From assembly GCA_021775385.1 (NCBI GenBank), contig JAJFHW010000355.1:1-14704 (forward strand): 14,704 nt of DNA, in the 5' to 3' direction. Position numbers and translations under genes: made by a program. This DNA is from Hyphomicrobiales bacterium (GTDB lineage Bacteria > Pseudomonadota > Alphaproteobacteria > Rhizobiales > HXMU1428-3). The notes beneath the pieces are model-generated. The model worked only from the letters and a program-made list of their open reading frames with translations, searched no databases and was not told the DNA's origin. Shown piece after piece: positions 14,122 to 14,704 of the stretch (position 1 is the stretch's first letter; each line of letters starts with the position of its first letter).

Positions 14122-14704
14122 TTGACAAACTTAAATACAGTGCAAGAAAAACCATCAAACCGTAAGGTCTTCGCAGCAGCAGCTTTAGGCCTTGCAGGTG
14201 TAGCCGCAGTAACCAGCGGCCTAGTCCTAAATAATAATCCAGCCTCAGCTGAGATTAAAAACGCTGTTGTAAACAGCGTAAAACCATATGCTAACGCTCC
14301 AAGCAGCTTTGCTGATTTGGTAGAGCAAGTTAGTCCGTCTGTGGTGAGTGTCTTTGTAAAAAGCAAAGTTGAGACAGTCAAGAAACAACAGAAAAAACAG
14401 TTCAACCGCCGCGATCGAGCACCAGGGTTAGGACAAAGGCAAATTCCAGACAATTCACCGTTTAAAGAATTTTTTGAAAAACGTTTTGGTCAACAGCAAC
14501 AGCAACCTAAACCACAAAATTCACAAGGTTCCGGTTTCATCATTTCTGAAGATGGCTATGTTGTTACAAATCATCACGTGATTAAAGGTGGTACGGAAAT
14601 AAAAGTCACCCTATCTGGTGGTGAGCAATTAGATGCACGTCTAATTGGTTCTGACGCACGAACGGATCTTGCCTTACTTAAAATTAAAGACAAAAGAAAA
14701 TTTT
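14122..14704 (+). CDS. degP: DegP/HtrA-family periplasmic serine protease, 3' end outside window
   Basis: The first 194 codons of a Do-type protease that degrades or refolds damaged envelope proteins in the periplasm. TTG 14122 is the start: GGAG lies 7 bases ahead and no in-frame ATG exists nearby. The N-terminus is basic (N-R-K) followed by an alanine- and glycine-rich hydrophobic helix (about residues 16-36) and A-S-A, a probable signal peptide. F-A-D-L-V-E-Q-V-S-P-S-V-V-S-V (63-77) opens the protease domain. A long basic and glutamine-rich insert corresponds to the regulatory LA loop of the family. G-S-G-F-I-I-S-E-D-G-Y-V-V-T-N-H-H-V-I carries the catalytic histidine and R-T-D-L-A-L-L-K-I the catalytic aspartate. 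The G-N-S-G-G serine motif and the PDZ domains would lie beyond the edge. Confidence 0.94.
   Translation, partial: MTNLNTVQEKPSNRKVFAAAALGLAGVAAVTSGLVLNNNPASAEIKNAVVNSVKPYANAPSSFADLVEQVSPSVVSVFVKSKVETVKKQQKKQFNRRDRAPGLGQRQIPDNSPFKEFFEKRFGQQQQQPKPQNSQGSGFIISEDGYVVTNHHVIKGGTEIKVTLSGGEQLDARLIGSDARTDLALLKIKDKRKF

Noticed and set aside
14019..14453. 144-codon open frame on the minus strand at the right end
   Set aside because: It is antisense to the degP 5' part, which has clear HtrA motifs; the minus-strand product is cysteine- and leucine-rich without recognisable features.

Overview
The window is an AT-rich stretch of what looks like an alphaproteobacterial chromosome. Two things point to this: a tail-gene array in the order of the Rhodobacter capsulatus gene transfer agent (RcGTA), and a PhoP/PhoQ-type (FeuP/FeuQ-like) two-component system beside a degP-type protease gene, a neighbourhood I recall from Rhizobiales. 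No integrase, tRNA, rRNA, CRISPR array or insertion sequence is visible. Everything read as a gene lies on the + strand.

Region 1 (1-9064) is a virion neck and tail module. It runs from a head-tail connector (partial, 1-270) through a stopper/adaptor, an extra small neck-like protein, a tail terminator, the major tail protein, two small tail-assembly chaperones, a very short tape measure protein and a distal tail protein. It continues with a hub protein carrying four cysteines typical of Fe-S hub proteins, an NlpC/P60 tail peptidase, and a 1318-residue baseplate/host-recognition protein with a GTA TIM barrel. The order matches RcGTA g6 to g15 almost gene for gene. Capsid and packaging genes would lie to the left of the window. 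Genes are tightly packed, with several stop/start overlaps, so one long operon is likely.

Region 2 (9107-10870) is a lysis cassette joined directly to the tail genes. It holds a 66-aa holin-like membrane protein, a 449-aa fusion of a CHAP-like amidase/peptidase, a GH108 muramidase and a two-helix membrane tail, and a 53-aa membrane-anchored small protein. In RcGTA, to my knowledge, the lysis genes lie elsewhere on the chromosome. This element therefore either keeps a more phage-like layout or is a GTA-related prophage.

Region 3 (about 10871-14704) is ordinary chromosomal envelope biology: a two-component system with a near-perfect inverted repeat in its promoter, a glycine-zipper lipoprotein of the 17 kDa surface antigen family closed by a strong rho-independent terminator, and the 5' part of a DegP/HtrA serine protease gene that runs off the right end.

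The most interesting points are the lysis cassette attached to a GTA-type tail module, the three-part endolysin with a possible internal start for a separate holin, the two chaperone genes sharing one frame across a TAA with no Shine-Dalgarno for the second, the extra neck gene, and the promoter inverted repeat.
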